64,000 nucleotides of DNA. Origin: Aliitabrizicola sp041905595 (GTDB lineage: Bacteria > Pseudomonadota > Alphaproteobacteria > Rhodobacterales > Rhodobacteraceae). Within the stretch, counting starts at the first letter, position 1, and each line of letters begins with the position of its first letter. The notes beneath the pieces are model-generated. The model worked only from the letters and a program-made list of their open reading frames with translations. It did no database searches and was not told the origin of the DNA. Where the stretch lies: assembly GCA_041905595.1 (NCBI GenBank), contig JAYRKT010000009.1:1-64000 (forward strand), read 5' to 3'. The translations under genes were made by a program, and so were the position numbers. Below are positions 44,436 to 53,970 of this stretch, piece after piece.

Positions 44436-45867
44436 CCTGCCGCAGGCCCTGATGGTCGAAGGAACGCATGGGCCGACCGTCCATGCGACGAACCGCGCCG
44501 CCCGGCAGGCCGGCGTTACAGTCGGCGCGCGGGTGACGGACATGCGCGCGCTCTGCCCGTCGCTGCATACCGATTACGCTGACCCGACCGGCGATCAGGC
44601 GGCGACGGACCGGCTGGCCCTCTGGGCGCAGCGCTGGTGCCCTTGGACCGTGGCCGACCGCACGGCGGAGGGGCATGGGTTGATCCTCGACACGACCGGG
44701 GCCGATCACCTCTGGGGCGGCGAGGCGGCGATGCTGGCGGAGATCGAGGGCAGCCTGTCGACCTTGGGCTTTTCCGCGCGGCTGGCACTGGCCCCGACCT
44801 GGGGCGCGGCCTGGGCGCTGGCGCGGTTCGGGCCGGTCCGCGCGATCTGGCGCGACGAGCGCGACCTTGCCGGGCTGCCGGTCGCGGCGCTTAGGCTCGG
44901 GGCCGACACGGTGCTGCTGCTCAACCGTCTGGGGCTGAAAACGATCGGCGCGCTTTCCGCCGTGCCGCGCCTGTCGCTGGCGCGGCGGTTCCTGCGCGCC
45001 GAGCTTGCCGACAACCCGCTTCTGCGGCTGGATCAGGTGACGGGGCATCTGCCCGAACCCGTCTCGCCCGCCTTTCCGCCGCCGGCCTTCCGCGCCGATG
45101 CGCGCCTGGCCGAGCCGATCTTCGATCCCACCCATCACCTGCCGGGCCTGTGCGAAGACCTTTCCACCCAACTGGCCGCGCAGGACCAGGGCGCGCGGCG
45201 GGTACGGCTGACCGTCTACCGCACCGATGGCGAGGTCAGCCGGATCGAGGTCGCGACCGCCGCGCCCAGCCGCGACGCCGGGCATCTGGCCTTCCTCTTC
45301 CGCGACCGGCTGGAGCGGATCGATCCCGGCTTCGGCTTCGACCTGATATCGCTCGAGGCCACGACGACTGAACGGCTGGGCAAGGCCCAGACCACGCTCG
45401 CGGGCGAGCGGGACGAGGCGCTGGACCTGTCGCGGCTGGTCGACCGGCTGACCGTCCGCTTCGGGGCCCCGGCGATCGCCCGGCCCCTGCCCCGCGCCAG
45501 CCATATCCCGGAACGGGCAGAACGCCGGGTCGCGCCCCTCGCCTCCCCGCCCGAACAACCCGCCCCGCAGACCGATCGGCCCCTGCGCCTGCTCGACCCG
45601 GCCGAGGAGATCCGCGTGCTCTACGCCGTGCCGGAAGGCCCGCCGGCGCAGTTCCTCTGGCGGCGGCGGACCCATCGCGTCGCCCGCTACCAAGGCCCCG
45701 AGCGCATCGCGCCGGAATGGTGGCGCGACATGCCCGGCACGCGGCTGCGCGACTACTTCCGCATCGAGGATGAAACCGGCCGCCGCTTCTGGCTTTACCG
45801 CGAGGGGCTGCATGACGACGGGCGCGGCGGCGCCCCGCGCTGGTTCCTGCACGGGATGTTCGCCTGA
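44338..45867 (+). CDS. imuB: ImuB, inactive Y-family polymerase-like protein
   Basis: The 509-residue member of the DinB/UmuC superfamily is thought to be catalytically dead and to link DnaE2 to the sliding clamp. The N-terminus MTGRRIVSIWFPQFPMER lacks the metal-binding Asp of active polymerases, and LILDTTGADHLWGG replaces the usual SIDEA-type motif. The start at 44338 (98 bases inside imuA) is the first with family similarity; upstream in-frame codons are only shadow. The stop shares a base with the dnaE2 start (TGATG). Confidence 0.9.
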   Translation: MTGRRIVSIWFPQFPMERKQRQDDRLGNSLPDDLPQALMVEGTHGPTVHATNRAARQAGVTVGARVTDMRALCPSLHTDYADPTGDQAATDRLALWAQRWCPWTVADRTAEGHGLILDTTGADHLWGGEAAMLAEIEGSLSTLGFSARLALAPTWGAAWALARFGPVRAIWRDERDLAGLPVAALRLGADTVLLLNRLGLKTIGALSAVPRLSLARRFLRAELADNPLLRLDQVTGHLPEPVSPAFPPPAFRADARLAEPIFDPTHHLPGLCEDLSTQLAAQDQGARRVRLTVYRTDGEVSRIEVATAAPSRDAGHLAFLFRDRLERIDPGFGFDLISLEATTTERLGKAQTTLAGERDEALDLSRLVDRLTVRFGAPAIARPLPRASHIPERAERRVAPLASPPEQPAPQTDRPLRLLDPAEEIRVLYAVPEGPPAQFLWRRRTHRVARYQGPERIAPEWWRDMPGTRLRDYFRIEDETGRRFWLYREGLHDDGRGGAPRWFLHGMFA

Positions 45868-48800
45868 TGCCCGAGAATGACAATCGCCATCCCCGCAAGA
45901 CCCTGCTGGGAGAGTTCCCGCCCAATCCCCGCGCGGCCTTCGTCGAGCTTGGGGTGACGACGCCGTTTTCCTTCCTGCGCGGCGCGTCGGACGCAACCGA
46001 TCTGGTGCTGGCGGCCCATGCGCTTGGGTATGACGCGCTCGGGGTGGCCGACCTCAACACCATGGCAGGCGTCGTCCGCCTGCACAGCGCGGCAAGGAAG
46101 GCGGGCCTGCGCCCGGTCATCGGTTGCCGCCTGCAACTGACCACGGGCGAGACTTTCCTTGCCTATCCGCGCGACCGGGCCGCCTACAGCCGTCTCTGCC
46201 GGCTCTTGTCCAAGGGCAAGATGAACGACACGCAGGGCAACTGGCAGGCCAAGGGGCTGTGCGACATCAGCCTTGCCGATCTGGCCGAACATGCCGAAGG
46301 GGTGCAGCTGATCGTCCTGCCCGACGAGGGCCTCCACCGCCGCCTGCCCGGGCTGGTCCGCAGGCTGCCGACGCTGCGCCATATCGCGGTGAGCTACCTC
46401 TACCGCGGCGACGACCGCGCCCGGATCAACCGGCTCGACCGGCTGGCGCGCGCGCATGGGCTGGGTATCCTTGCCACCAACGACGTGCATTACCATGCCC
46501 CCGACCGCCGCCCGCTGCAGGACGTGATGACCTGCATCCGCGAGAAGACGACGATCGACAGGGCGGGCTTCCTGCTGGCCGCCAATGCCGAGCGCCACCT
46601 GAAATCGCCCGAAGAGATGCAGCGCCTCTTTGCCCCCTGGCCCCATGCCATCCGTGCCACGCGCGAGGTAGCCGATGCCTGCCGCTTCGACCTCGAGGAG
46701 CTGGGCTATGAATACCCGCACGAGACGGTTCCCGAAGGACGGACAGCGCAGGACCATCTGGAGGAACTGACCTGGGAAAGTGCCGCCAAGCGCTATCCGG
46801 CAGGCATCCCCGACAAGGTGCGCATCGCGATCGAGAAAGAACTGGCGATGATCGCGCTGAAGAAGATCCCGCAATACTTCCTGACCATCCACGAGATCGT
46901 CGTCTTCGCCCGCAGCCGAGGCATCCTGTGCCAGGGGCGCGGATCGGCGGCCAACTCGGCCGTCTGCTATGTGCTGGGCATAACCTCGGTCGATCCGGCC
47001 GTGCATGAGCTGCTGTTCGAGCGCTTCATCAGCATGGACCGCGACGAGCCGCCCGACATCGACGTGGATTTCGAGCATGAGCGGCGGGAAGAGGTGATCC
47101 AGCACATCTACGAGAAATACGGTCGCCATCGCGCCGGCCTTTGCGCCACGGTGATCCATTACCGCCCGCGCTCGGCCATACGCGAGGTCGGCAAGGCGAT
47201 GGGCCTGTCCGAGGATGTGACCGCCGCGCTGGCCAAGACCGTCTGGGGCAGTTGGGGCACCAGCATGGGCGAGGCGAATTCGACCGAGGCGGGGGTGGAC
47301 CTGTCCGACCCGCGCATGCTGCGCACGATCCGGCTGGCCGAACAGATGATCGGGATGCCACGCCACCTGTCGCAGCATGTCGGCGGCTTCATCCTGACCG
47401 AGGGGCCGCTGACCGAAACCGTGCCGATCGGCAACGCCGCCATGCCCGAGCGCAGCTTCATCGAATGGGACAAGGACGACATCGACGAGCTGAAGATCCT
47501 CAAGGTCGACGTTCTGGCGCTTGGCATGCTGACCTGCATCCGCAAGTGCTTTGCCCTGCTGCGCGACCATTACGGGGTGGACCATGACCTTGCCTCGGTC
47601 CCGCAGGGCGACGAGGCGGTCTATGACATGCTCTGCCGGGGCGACAGCGTCGGGGTCTTCCAGGTCGAAAGCCGGGCGCAAATGAACATGCTGCCGCGGC
47701 TGAAACCGCGGGTGTTCTACGATCTGGTAATCGAGGTCGCCATCGTACGCCCCGGCCCGATCCAGGGGGACATGGTGCACCCCTATCTGCGCCGGCGGAA
47801 CAGGCAGGAGCCCGAGGTCTACCCCTCGCCCGCGCCGCCGCATGACCCGAACGAGCTGAAATCGATCCTGAAGCGCACCCTCGGCGTGCCGATCTTTCAG
47901 GAACAGGCGATGAAGATCGCGATGGAGGCGGCGCGCTTCACCTCGGCCGAGGCGAACGAGTTGCGCAAGGCGATGGCGACCTTCCGGTCGCGCGGCACGA
48001 TCCATCTGCTCGAGGAAAAGATGGTCGGGCGCATGATCGGGCGCGGCTATGACCCGGACTTTGCCCGGCGCTGCTTCGACCAGATCAAGGGCTTTGGCGA
48101 ATACGGCTTTCCCGAAAGCCATGCGGCGAGCTTTGCCCTGCTGGTCTATGTCTCAAGCTGGCTGAAGCACCACTACCCCGCCGCCTTCGCCTGCGCGCTG
48201 CTCAATTCGCAGCCGATGGGGTTCTACGCGCCAGCCCAGATCGTCCGCGACGCGCGCGAGCACGGGGTCGAGGTGCGCGCACCGGACGTGAATTTCAGCG
48301 CCTGGGACAGCACGCTCGAGGTCGGCGAAAGCGGCTGGGCCCTGCGGCTGGGGCTGCGCCAGGTCGACGGGATGGCGGTGGCGGCTGCCGAACGGCTGAC
48401 CAAAGCGCGAAACGCGCCCTTCACCGACCCCGAGGATCTGCGCCGCCGCGCCCGGCTGAACATCGCCACGATCCGCAAACTGGCCGAGGCGGATGCCTTC
48501 CGCTCCCTGGGCCTCGACCGCCGCGCCGCGCTTTGGGAGGTAAAGGCCGCCCGCGACGCGCCGGACCTGCCGCTGTTCCAGGCCGAACGCGACGAGGGAC
48601 CGGAGGCGCGGGTCGCCCTGCCCGCGATGCCCGCCAGCGAGCATGTCGTGTCGGACTACCAGACGCTGCGGCTGTCCTTGAAGGCGCATCCGATGGCCTT
48701 CCTGCGCGCCAGCATGGCCCGGCAGGGCTATGCCCGGGCGGCTGATCTGGCGACGATGCGCAATGGCAAGCGCCTGCGGCTGGCGGGTCTGGTGCTGATC

Positions 48801-49151
48801 CGCCAGCGACCGGGCAGCGCCAAGGGGGTCTGCTTCATCACGCTCGAGGATGAGACCGGTGTGGCCAACCTTGTCGTCTGGCCCAAGGTGATGGCGGCCT
48901 TCCGCAAGACGATCATGACGGCACGGCTGATGGATGTAACGGGGCGCATCCAGCGCGATCCGGTATCAAGCGTGGTGCATGTGGTGGTCGAGGCGCTGGA
49001 GGATCGCAGCGATGCCCTTCTGCGGCTGGCGGATCGGGAAATGACCGTGCCGCTATCGCGCGCCGACGAGGTGACCCGTCCGATCCCCGCGCCGCGCCAT
49101 CACCACCCGCGCAATGCTCGGATCATTCCACGTTCGCGCGATTTCCACTGA
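45867..49151 (+). CDS. dnaE2: Error-prone DNA polymerase DnaE2 (ImuC)
   Basis: The 1094-residue C-family polymerase carries an N-terminal PHP domain (FVELGVTTPFSFLRGASDATDLVLAAHALGYDALGVADLNTMAGVVR), the palm motif GRGSAANSAVCYVLGIT and the catalytic acids in PPDIDVDFEHERREEV (about Asp397, Asp399, Asp401). A C-terminal OB domain follows (LAGLVLIRQRPGSAKGVCFITLEDETGVANLVVWP). DnaE2 performs SOS-induced translesion synthesis with ImuA and ImuB. Translationally coupled to imuB. Confidence 0.95.
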   Translation: MPENDNRHPRKTLLGEFPPNPRAAFVELGVTTPFSFLRGASDATDLVLAAHALGYDALGVADLNTMAGVVRLHSAARKAGLRPVIGCRLQLTTGETFLAYPRDRAAYSRLCRLLSKGKMNDTQGNWQAKGLCDISLADLAEHAEGVQLIVLPDEGLHRRLPGLVRRLPTLRHIAVSYLYRGDDRARINRLDRLARAHGLGILATNDVHYHAPDRRPLQDVMTCIREKTTIDRAGFLLAANAERHLKSPEEMQRLFAPWPHAIRATREVADACRFDLEELGYEYPHETVPEGRTAQDHLEELTWESAAKRYPAGIPDKVRIAIEKELAMIALKKIPQYFLTIHEIVVFARSRGILCQGRGSAANSAVCYVLGITSVDPAVHELLFERFISMDRDEPPDIDVDFEHERREEVIQHIYEKYGRHRAGLCATVIHYRPRSAIREVGKAMGLSEDVTAALAKTVWGSWGTSMGEANSTEAGVDLSDPRMLRTIRLAEQMIGMPRHLSQHVGGFILTEGPLTETVPIGNAAMPERSFIEWDKDDIDELKILKVDVLALGMLTCIRKCFALLRDHYGVDHDLASVPQGDEAVYDMLCRGDSVGVFQVESRAQMNMLPRLKPRVFYDLVIEVAIVRPGPIQGDMVHPYLRRRNRQEPEVYPSPAPPHDPNELKSILKRTLGVPIFQEQAMKIAMEAARFTSAEANELRKAMATFRSRGTIHLLEEKMVGRMIGRGYDPDFARRCFDQIKGFGEYGFPESHAASFALLVYVSSWLKHHYPAAFACALLNSQPMGFYAPAQIVRDAREHGVEVRAPDVNFSAWDSTLEVGESGWALRLGLRQVDGMAVAAAERLTKARNAPFTDPEDLRRRARLNIATIRKLAEADAFRSLGLDRRAALWEVKAARDAPDLPLFQAERDEGPEARVALPAMPASEHVVSDYQTLRLSLKAHPMAFLRASMARQGYARAADLATMRNGKRLRLAGLVLIRQRPGSAKGVCFITLEDETGVANLVVWPKVMAAFRKTIMTARLMDVTGRIQRDPVSSVVHVVVEALEDRSDALLRLADREMTVPLSRADEVTRPIPAPRHHHPRNARIIPRSRDFH

Positions 49152-49157
49152 CGGCGT

Positions 49158-49484
49158 TCAGTGCGGGCAGAAGGCGTTGCGCAGCGCCGTCACCACCTCT
49201 TTGATCTCGGCGCGGTCGAGGCGGTACATCACATGCCGCCCGTCGCGCCGCGCCCGGACAAGTCCCTCGGCACGCAGCCGCCGCAGGTGCTGCGACACCT
49301 GCGCCTGAGGCAAGCCGAGCAGTTCTTCCAGTTCGCCGACGCTTTGCTCGCGGTCGATCAGCGAACAGAGGATTTCCAGCCGCGCCTCATGGGACAGTGC
49401 CTTCATCAGGCGCGTCGCATCCTGTGCCGCCCCCGATCTGGCCGAACCCGGCCCAAAGGCGCTGTCAGACGACGCCCCCATCAT
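49158..49484 (-). CDS. sqrR: ArsR-family persulfide-sensing repressor, SqrR/BigR type
   Basis: The 108-residue winged-helix protein (VGELEELLGLPQAQVSQHLRRLRAEGLV) carries two cysteines, Cys40 in EILCSLIDREQS and Cys106 in NAFCPH. These match the pair that forms a tetrasulfide bridge in SqrR (Cys41 and Cys107 in R. capsulatus) and BigR. Arsenic/metal ArsR motifs (ELCVCDL) are absent. Its ATG overlaps the stop of the RND pump gene by 3 bases, and the operon begins with sqr, supporting sulfide sensing. Candidate operators lie at 55312-55368. Confidence 0.85.
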   Translation of the reverse strand: MMGASSDSAFGPGSARSGAAQDATRLMKALSHEARLEILCSLIDREQSVGELEELLGLPQAQVSQHLRRLRAEGLVRARRDGRHVMYRLDRAEIKEVVTALRNAFCPH

Positions 49485-52400
49485 GCTGCCTTCCGTTTCC
49501 CGCTGCGCAGCAAGACATAGATCGCCGGGATGACCAGCACCGTCAGCAGCGTGGACGAGGCCAGCCCGAACAAAAGAGAAATCGCCAGCCCCTGGAAGAT
49601 CGGGTCGGTCAGGATCGTCACCGCCCCGATCATCGCAGCCAGCGCCGTCAGCAGGATCGGCTTGAAGCGGATCGACCCAGCTTCCAGCAGGATGTCCCTC
49701 AACTCGCGACCCTCTTTCGGCGCGTGGCGGATGAAGTCCACGAGCAGGATCGAGTTCCGCACGATGATCCCCGCCAGCGCGATGAAGCCGATCATCGAGG
49801 TGGCAGAAAACGGCGCCTTGAACAGCCAATGCCCGATCAGGATGCCGATCAGCGTCAGCGGCACCGGCGTCAGGATCACCAGCGGCAGCTTGAACGAGCC
49901 GAACTGCATGACGACGAGGATGTAGATGCCGACAAGCGCCACGCCGAAGGCTGCACCCATGTCGCGGAAGGTGACCCAGGTCACGTCCCACTCGCCGTCC
50001 CACAAAAGGACCGGCTGGCCGGTATCCTGCGGCTGGCCGTGCTGGCGGATCACCGGCTTCGGCACATCGCCCCAGTCGGCTTCGGCGATCGCGGCGGCGA
50101 CGGCCATCTGGCCGTAAAGCGGCGCCTCGAAGGCTCCGGCAAGCTCTGCCGTCACCATCTCGGCCGGGGTGCCGTTGTGGCGGAAGATCGGGAACGAGGC
50201 CCGCTCGCGCGTCACATCAACCACGTCGCCCAACTCGACGATGTTGCGGTCGCCGGGGATCAGGTTGGCCGGAACCGGCGTCGCCAGCATGCGCTCGTCG
50301 ACCACCTGGTCGGCCTTCGCCGGAGCCAGCACGATCGGGATCGGCCGGCGACCCTCGGAGCGGTGCGAATAGCCCACCGTCTCGCCGCCGTAGAGCAGGC
50401 CGATCGTGTCGAAGACATCGCCCGGCTCGACCTTGAAGTTGTCGAGTTCCGCATCGTTCAGGGTAAGCCGCAGGCGATCCGCCGGGACACCATAGCTGTC
50501 GTCGATGTCGACGATGTAGGGCACGGTCTGGAAGGTCTCGCGCACCTTGGCGGCGACAGCGCGGCGGGTCTCGGGATCGGGGCCGTAGATCTCGGCCAGA
50601 AGCGTCGCCATCACCGGCGGACCGGGTGGGGGTTCAACTACCTTCACCGTCGTGCCAGCGGGCAGATCGAGTGCCTTGATCCGCTCGCGCAGGTCCAGCG
50701 CGATTTCGTGGCTTTCGCGGTCGCGGTCGCCCTTGGGCGATAGGTTGACCTGCAGGTCACCCATCTGTGGCTCGGCCCGCAGGTAGCTGTGACGCACGAG
50801 CCCGTTGAAGTTGAACGGCGCTGCGGTTCCGGCATGCGACTGGATCGAGATGATCTCGGACACCGGCGAAAGCGCGGCGGCGATCGTCTGCAGCATGCGG
50901 TCGGTCTCCTCGACAGAGCTGCCTTTCGGAAGGTCAAGCTGGACCGACAGCTCCGACTTGTTGTCGAACGGCAGGAGTTTGACCGTCACCGCCTTGGTGG
51001 TGAAGAACAGCATCGAGGCGCCGGTCGCGACGAGAACAAGAAGCAGGAACAACCCCGCCCGACCGCGCGACACCAGAATCGGCGCCGCGACCCGCCGGTA
51101 GATCCGGCCAAGTGTCCCACCATCGGATGCCTCGTGTGCCGCCCCATGGTCGCCATGCGGCTTGCCGAACTTCAGCATCAACCAGGGCGTGATGATGACC
51201 GCGACAAAGAACGAGAAGACCATCGCCGCAGAAGCATTGGCGGGGATCGGGCTCATGTAGGGGCCCATCATCCCCGAGACGAACAGCATGGGCAGAAGCG
51301 CGGCCACGACGGTCAGAGTAGCTACGATGGTCGGGTTTCCGACCTCGCCGACGGCATCGATCGCGGCTTCCCGGCGCGACCGCCCGTCCTTCATGCCCCA
51401 GTGGCGGGCGATGTTCTCGATCACCACGATGGCATCGTCGACGAGGATCCCGATCGAGAAGATCAGCGCGAACAGGCTGACGCGGTTCAGCGTGTAGCCC
51501 ATGACCTTCGCCGCGAAGAGCGTGAGCAAGATCGTGACCGGGATCACGATCAGCACCACCGCCGCCTCGCGCCAGCCGATGGCGACCCAGACCAGCGCGA
51601 CGATGGACAGCGTGGCGAGGCCGAGGTGGAACAGAAGCTCGTTGGCCTTCTCGTTCGCCGTCTCGCCATAGTCGCGAGTAATCGAGACGGTGATGTCCTC
51701 GGGGATGACGTTGCCTTCCAGCTTTTCGAAGGCGGCGCGGATTTCCTCGCCGATGACAACGGCGTTGGCGCCGGGGCGCTTGGCGATGGCAAGCGATACG
51801 GCCGGGACGCGCTCGAACCCGTCCCCGGCGCGGGTCAGGTTGAAGACACGGGCGTCGGTCGTGTCGGTTTCCAGCGTCACGTCGGCCACGTCGCGGACAT
51901 AGACCGGGCGGCCGTCGCGGGTGGTGACCAGGAGGTTTCCGATCTCGCTCAGGTCCGCCAGCGTCTTTCCGGCGGACAGGCCGATCTGCTGTCCATCCTC
52001 GCGCACCATCCCCACCGAGAAGGCGCTGTTCGCCCCCTGCACCTTTCCGGCGAGCGACTGCAGTGTCAGACTTGCAGCGGCGAGCTTCTCCGGGTCGGGA
52101 CGGATGCGGATTTCTTCGGGGGTCTCGCCAACGATATAGGTCAGGCCGATTTCGGGCAGGGCCGCGACGGTGACCTGCACCTCGCGGGCGACACGCGTGA
52201 GGTCAGCGGGTGTCCAGCGATCGGCCACCTCCGGCTTGGGCGCCAAGGTCGCCACCATGATCGCGACATCGTCAATTCCGCGCCCGACGATCAGCGGATC
52301 GGGGATCCCCTTGGGTATCCGGTCCATGTTGGCCCGGACCTTCTCGTGCACACGCAGGATCGCGGCGTCGGACGAGGTGCCGACCTCGAAGCGGGCTGTC

Positions 52401-52711
52401 ACCATGACACCGTCATCGCGGGTCTGGGAATAGACATGCTCGACGCCCGGGATCGACTTGACGATCGTCTCAAGCGGCTCGGTGACGAGCTTGACCGCAT
52501 CCTCGGCGCGCAAGCCATTGGCCTGAACGTGAATATCGACCATGGGCACCGAGATCTGCGGCTCTTCTTCGCGCGGGAGGGTGATGAGCGCCACGACACC
52601 CAGCACGATGGCCGCAAACAGCAGGAGCGGGGTGAGCGGCGAAGTGATGAAGGCGCGCGTCAGGGAACCGGCAATCCCTGCGCGGACCCTGTCGGGGGAA
52701 TTCGCAGTCAT
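49481..52711 (-). CDS. RND efflux transporter permease (AcrB/HAE1-like)
   Basis: The 1076-residue inner-membrane pump has twelve expected helices and two large periplasmic loops. The proton-relay acidic pair is seen in IGILVDDAIVVIENIARHWGMKDG, and the first helix region in ITSPLTPLLLFAAIVLGVVALITLPREEEPQISVPMVDIHV. It works with the adaptor encoded just before it, overlapping its gene by 4 bases. No outer-membrane channel gene is nearby, so it may use a shared TolC. The operon links it to sulfide control; the exported compound is unknown. Confidence 0.92.
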   Translation of the reverse strand: MTANSPDRVRAGIAGSLTRAFITSPLTPLLLFAAIVLGVVALITLPREEEPQISVPMVDIHVQANGLRAEDAVKLVTEPLETIVKSIPGVEHVYSQTRDDGVMVTARFEVGTSSDAAILRVHEKVRANMDRIPKGIPDPLIVGRGIDDVAIMVATLAPKPEVADRWTPADLTRVAREVQVTVAALPEIGLTYIVGETPEEIRIRPDPEKLAAASLTLQSLAGKVQGANSAFSVGMVREDGQQIGLSAGKTLADLSEIGNLLVTTRDGRPVYVRDVADVTLETDTTDARVFNLTRAGDGFERVPAVSLAIAKRPGANAVVIGEEIRAAFEKLEGNVIPEDITVSITRDYGETANEKANELLFHLGLATLSIVALVWVAIGWREAAVVLIVIPVTILLTLFAAKVMGYTLNRVSLFALIFSIGILVDDAIVVIENIARHWGMKDGRSRREAAIDAVGEVGNPTIVATLTVVAALLPMLFVSGMMGPYMSPIPANASAAMVFSFFVAVIITPWLMLKFGKPHGDHGAAHEASDGGTLGRIYRRVAAPILVSRGRAGLFLLLVLVATGASMLFFTTKAVTVKLLPFDNKSELSVQLDLPKGSSVEETDRMLQTIAAALSPVSEIISIQSHAGTAAPFNFNGLVRHSYLRAEPQMGDLQVNLSPKGDRDRESHEIALDLRERIKALDLPAGTTVKVVEPPPGPPVMATLLAEIYGPDPETRRAVAAKVRETFQTVPYIVDIDDSYGVPADRLRLTLNDAELDNFKVEPGDVFDTIGLLYGGETVGYSHRSEGRRPIPIVLAPAKADQVVDERMLATPVPANLIPGDRNIVELGDVVDVTRERASFPIFRHNGTPAEMVTAELAGAFEAPLYGQMAVAAAIAEADWGDVPKPVIRQHGQPQDTGQPVLLWDGEWDVTWVTFRDMGAAFGVALVGIYILVVMQFGSFKLPLVILTPVPLTLIGILIGHWLFKAPFSATSMIGFIALAGIIVRNSILLVDFIRHAPKEGRELRDILLEAGSIRFKPILLTALAAMIGAVTILTDPIFQGLAISLLFGLASSTLLTVLVIPAIYVLLRSGKRKAA

Positions 52712-53688
52712 GGCACGATCACCGTGTCGGCGGCGCGCAACCCGGACAGGATTTCGCGCATCGGCCCCTTCGGCGTGTCAACCATTGGACCGGGAACGAC
52801 GGTGACCGACTGTTCGCCGTCCGCGACCTTGATCGTGACCAGGTCAAGGCCCGCCCTGCGGCGGATCGCCTCTTGCGGGACCACGATTGCCGGACGGGTG
52901 CCTATGGGGATGCGAACCAGCACCCGCTTGCCGATGAAGCTGTCGGACAGTCCCTCGACCGCCACATCGACGGTTACGCGACCGTTTTCGATCAACGGAT
53001 AGATCTTTTCGATGTTGCCTTGCTCCGCGCCTTCACCCTCGACGATGGCGACATTTGCCCCCTCGACCAGACCAAGCGCGTGACGCTCCGGCACGTCGAG
53101 GCGCAGGAAGACGCTGCCGCCGGCAATGGTGGCGACAGGTTCACCGGGCATGACCACCTCGCCCAGACGGATCGGCACCGACAGGACGCGCCCGGTCGTC
53201 GGTGCGATCAACGCTCCTTCGTCCATCTGCTGCTGGATGACCTGTTGCGCCGATTGCAGCTCGCTGACCGCGTTCTGGGCCACGTCAACCGCCGTGCGGG
53301 CCTGATCGACGCGCTGCGTGGTCGTGGCCCCGCGCGCCAGGAGTTCCTCGTTGCGCGCCAGTTCGGTCTGGGCGTTGTTCAGTTGCGACTGCGCGGCGCG
53401 GATGCGCGCCTCGGCCGCCGCCAGCTGCAATTCCAGCTTCTGGTCGGTGATCTTGCCGATGACCTGGCCCTCGGTCACCGCACTGCCCTCGCTCACGTCA
53501 AGCTGGACCAGCGTGCCGCCGATGCGCGAACGCGACGGCACCACGAAGCGGCTTTCAATCTTGCCGAACAGCGCCTTGGTATCGACGACATCGACGGGCT
53601 TCAGCACAAGGTCGGCCGCAACCGAAGCTAGTGGGGTGATCATAAGGGCCACAAGCACAAGGGCTGCGGCGCGACGGCGGATCGGCAT
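52708..53688 (-). CDS. RND efflux periplasmic adaptor (HlyD/AcrA-like)
   Basis: The 326-residue secreted protein has a signal peptide (MPIRRRAAALVLVALMITPLASVAA), split lipoyl halves (GGTLVQLDVSEGSAVTEGQVIGKI and LIAPTTGRVLSVPIRLGEVVMPGEPV) and a coiled-coil hairpin (about residues 95-165, rich in Ala/Gln/Glu). There is no lipobox cysteine. AAGGAA precedes the ATG at 53688. It lies 65 bp behind the DUF2892 gene. Confidence 0.9.
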   Translation of the reverse strand: MPIRRRAAALVLVALMITPLASVAADLVLKPVDVVDTKALFGKIESRFVVPSRSRIGGTLVQLDVSEGSAVTEGQVIGKITDQKLELQLAAAEARIRAAQSQLNNAQTELARNEELLARGATTTQRVDQARTAVDVAQNAVSELQSAQQVIQQQMDEGALIAPTTGRVLSVPIRLGEVVMPGEPVATIAGGSVFLRLDVPERHALGLVEGANVAIVEGEGAEQGNIEKIYPLIENGRVTVDVAVEGLSDSFIGKRVLVRIPIGTRPAIVVPQEAIRRRAGLDLVTIKVADGEQSVTVVPGPMVDTPKGPMREILSGLRAADTVIVP

Positions 53689-53753
53689 GGCGAGATGTTC
53701 CTTGCTTGCCGGCCCGCCGCTCGATCGCCGGGCCGGATTGTCATCTGCGGCTG

Positions 53754-53954
53754 TCAGAAGGTCGAGCCGCTCGGCAGGCCCATGCGGCGAAACACCGTTG
53801 CCGCCGGGCAGAAACCGGTGAAGGCAGACTGCAGAAGGTTCAGCCCGACAAAGGCCGTCAGCGCCAGGAACCACGGCGAGACCGCCCAGGCCAGGAACAG
53901 CGACAGCAGCACCATAAATCCGGCAAAGGCCTGGACCGCTTGCGAGACGTTCAT
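53754..53954 (-). CDS. DUF2892 (YgaP-like transmembrane domain) protein
   Basis: The 66-residue membrane protein with two helices, MNVSQAVQAFAGFMVLLSLFLAWAVSPWFLALTAFVGLNLLQSAFTGFCPAATVFRRMGL, matches the membrane domain found alone or fused to rhodanese (YgaP). The FCP motif after helix 2 is conserved in that family. Such proteins recur in sulfide/persulfide operons. It lies between sqr (16 bp upstream) and the RND adaptor gene. Confidence 0.85.
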   Translation of the reverse strand: MNVSQAVQAFAGFMVLLSLFLAWAVSPWFLALTAFVGLNLLQSAFTGFCPAATVFRRMGLPSGSTF

Positions 53955-53970
53955 TCTTCTTTCCTTTCGA

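Noticed and set aside
45795..48122. 775-codon open frame on the minus strand
   Set aside because: Fully antisense to imuB and dnaE2; a by-product of high-GC codon bias.
50789..53002. 737-codon open frame on the plus strand
   Set aside because: Antisense to the RND pump and adaptor, very rich in Arg/His/Asp with no domain.
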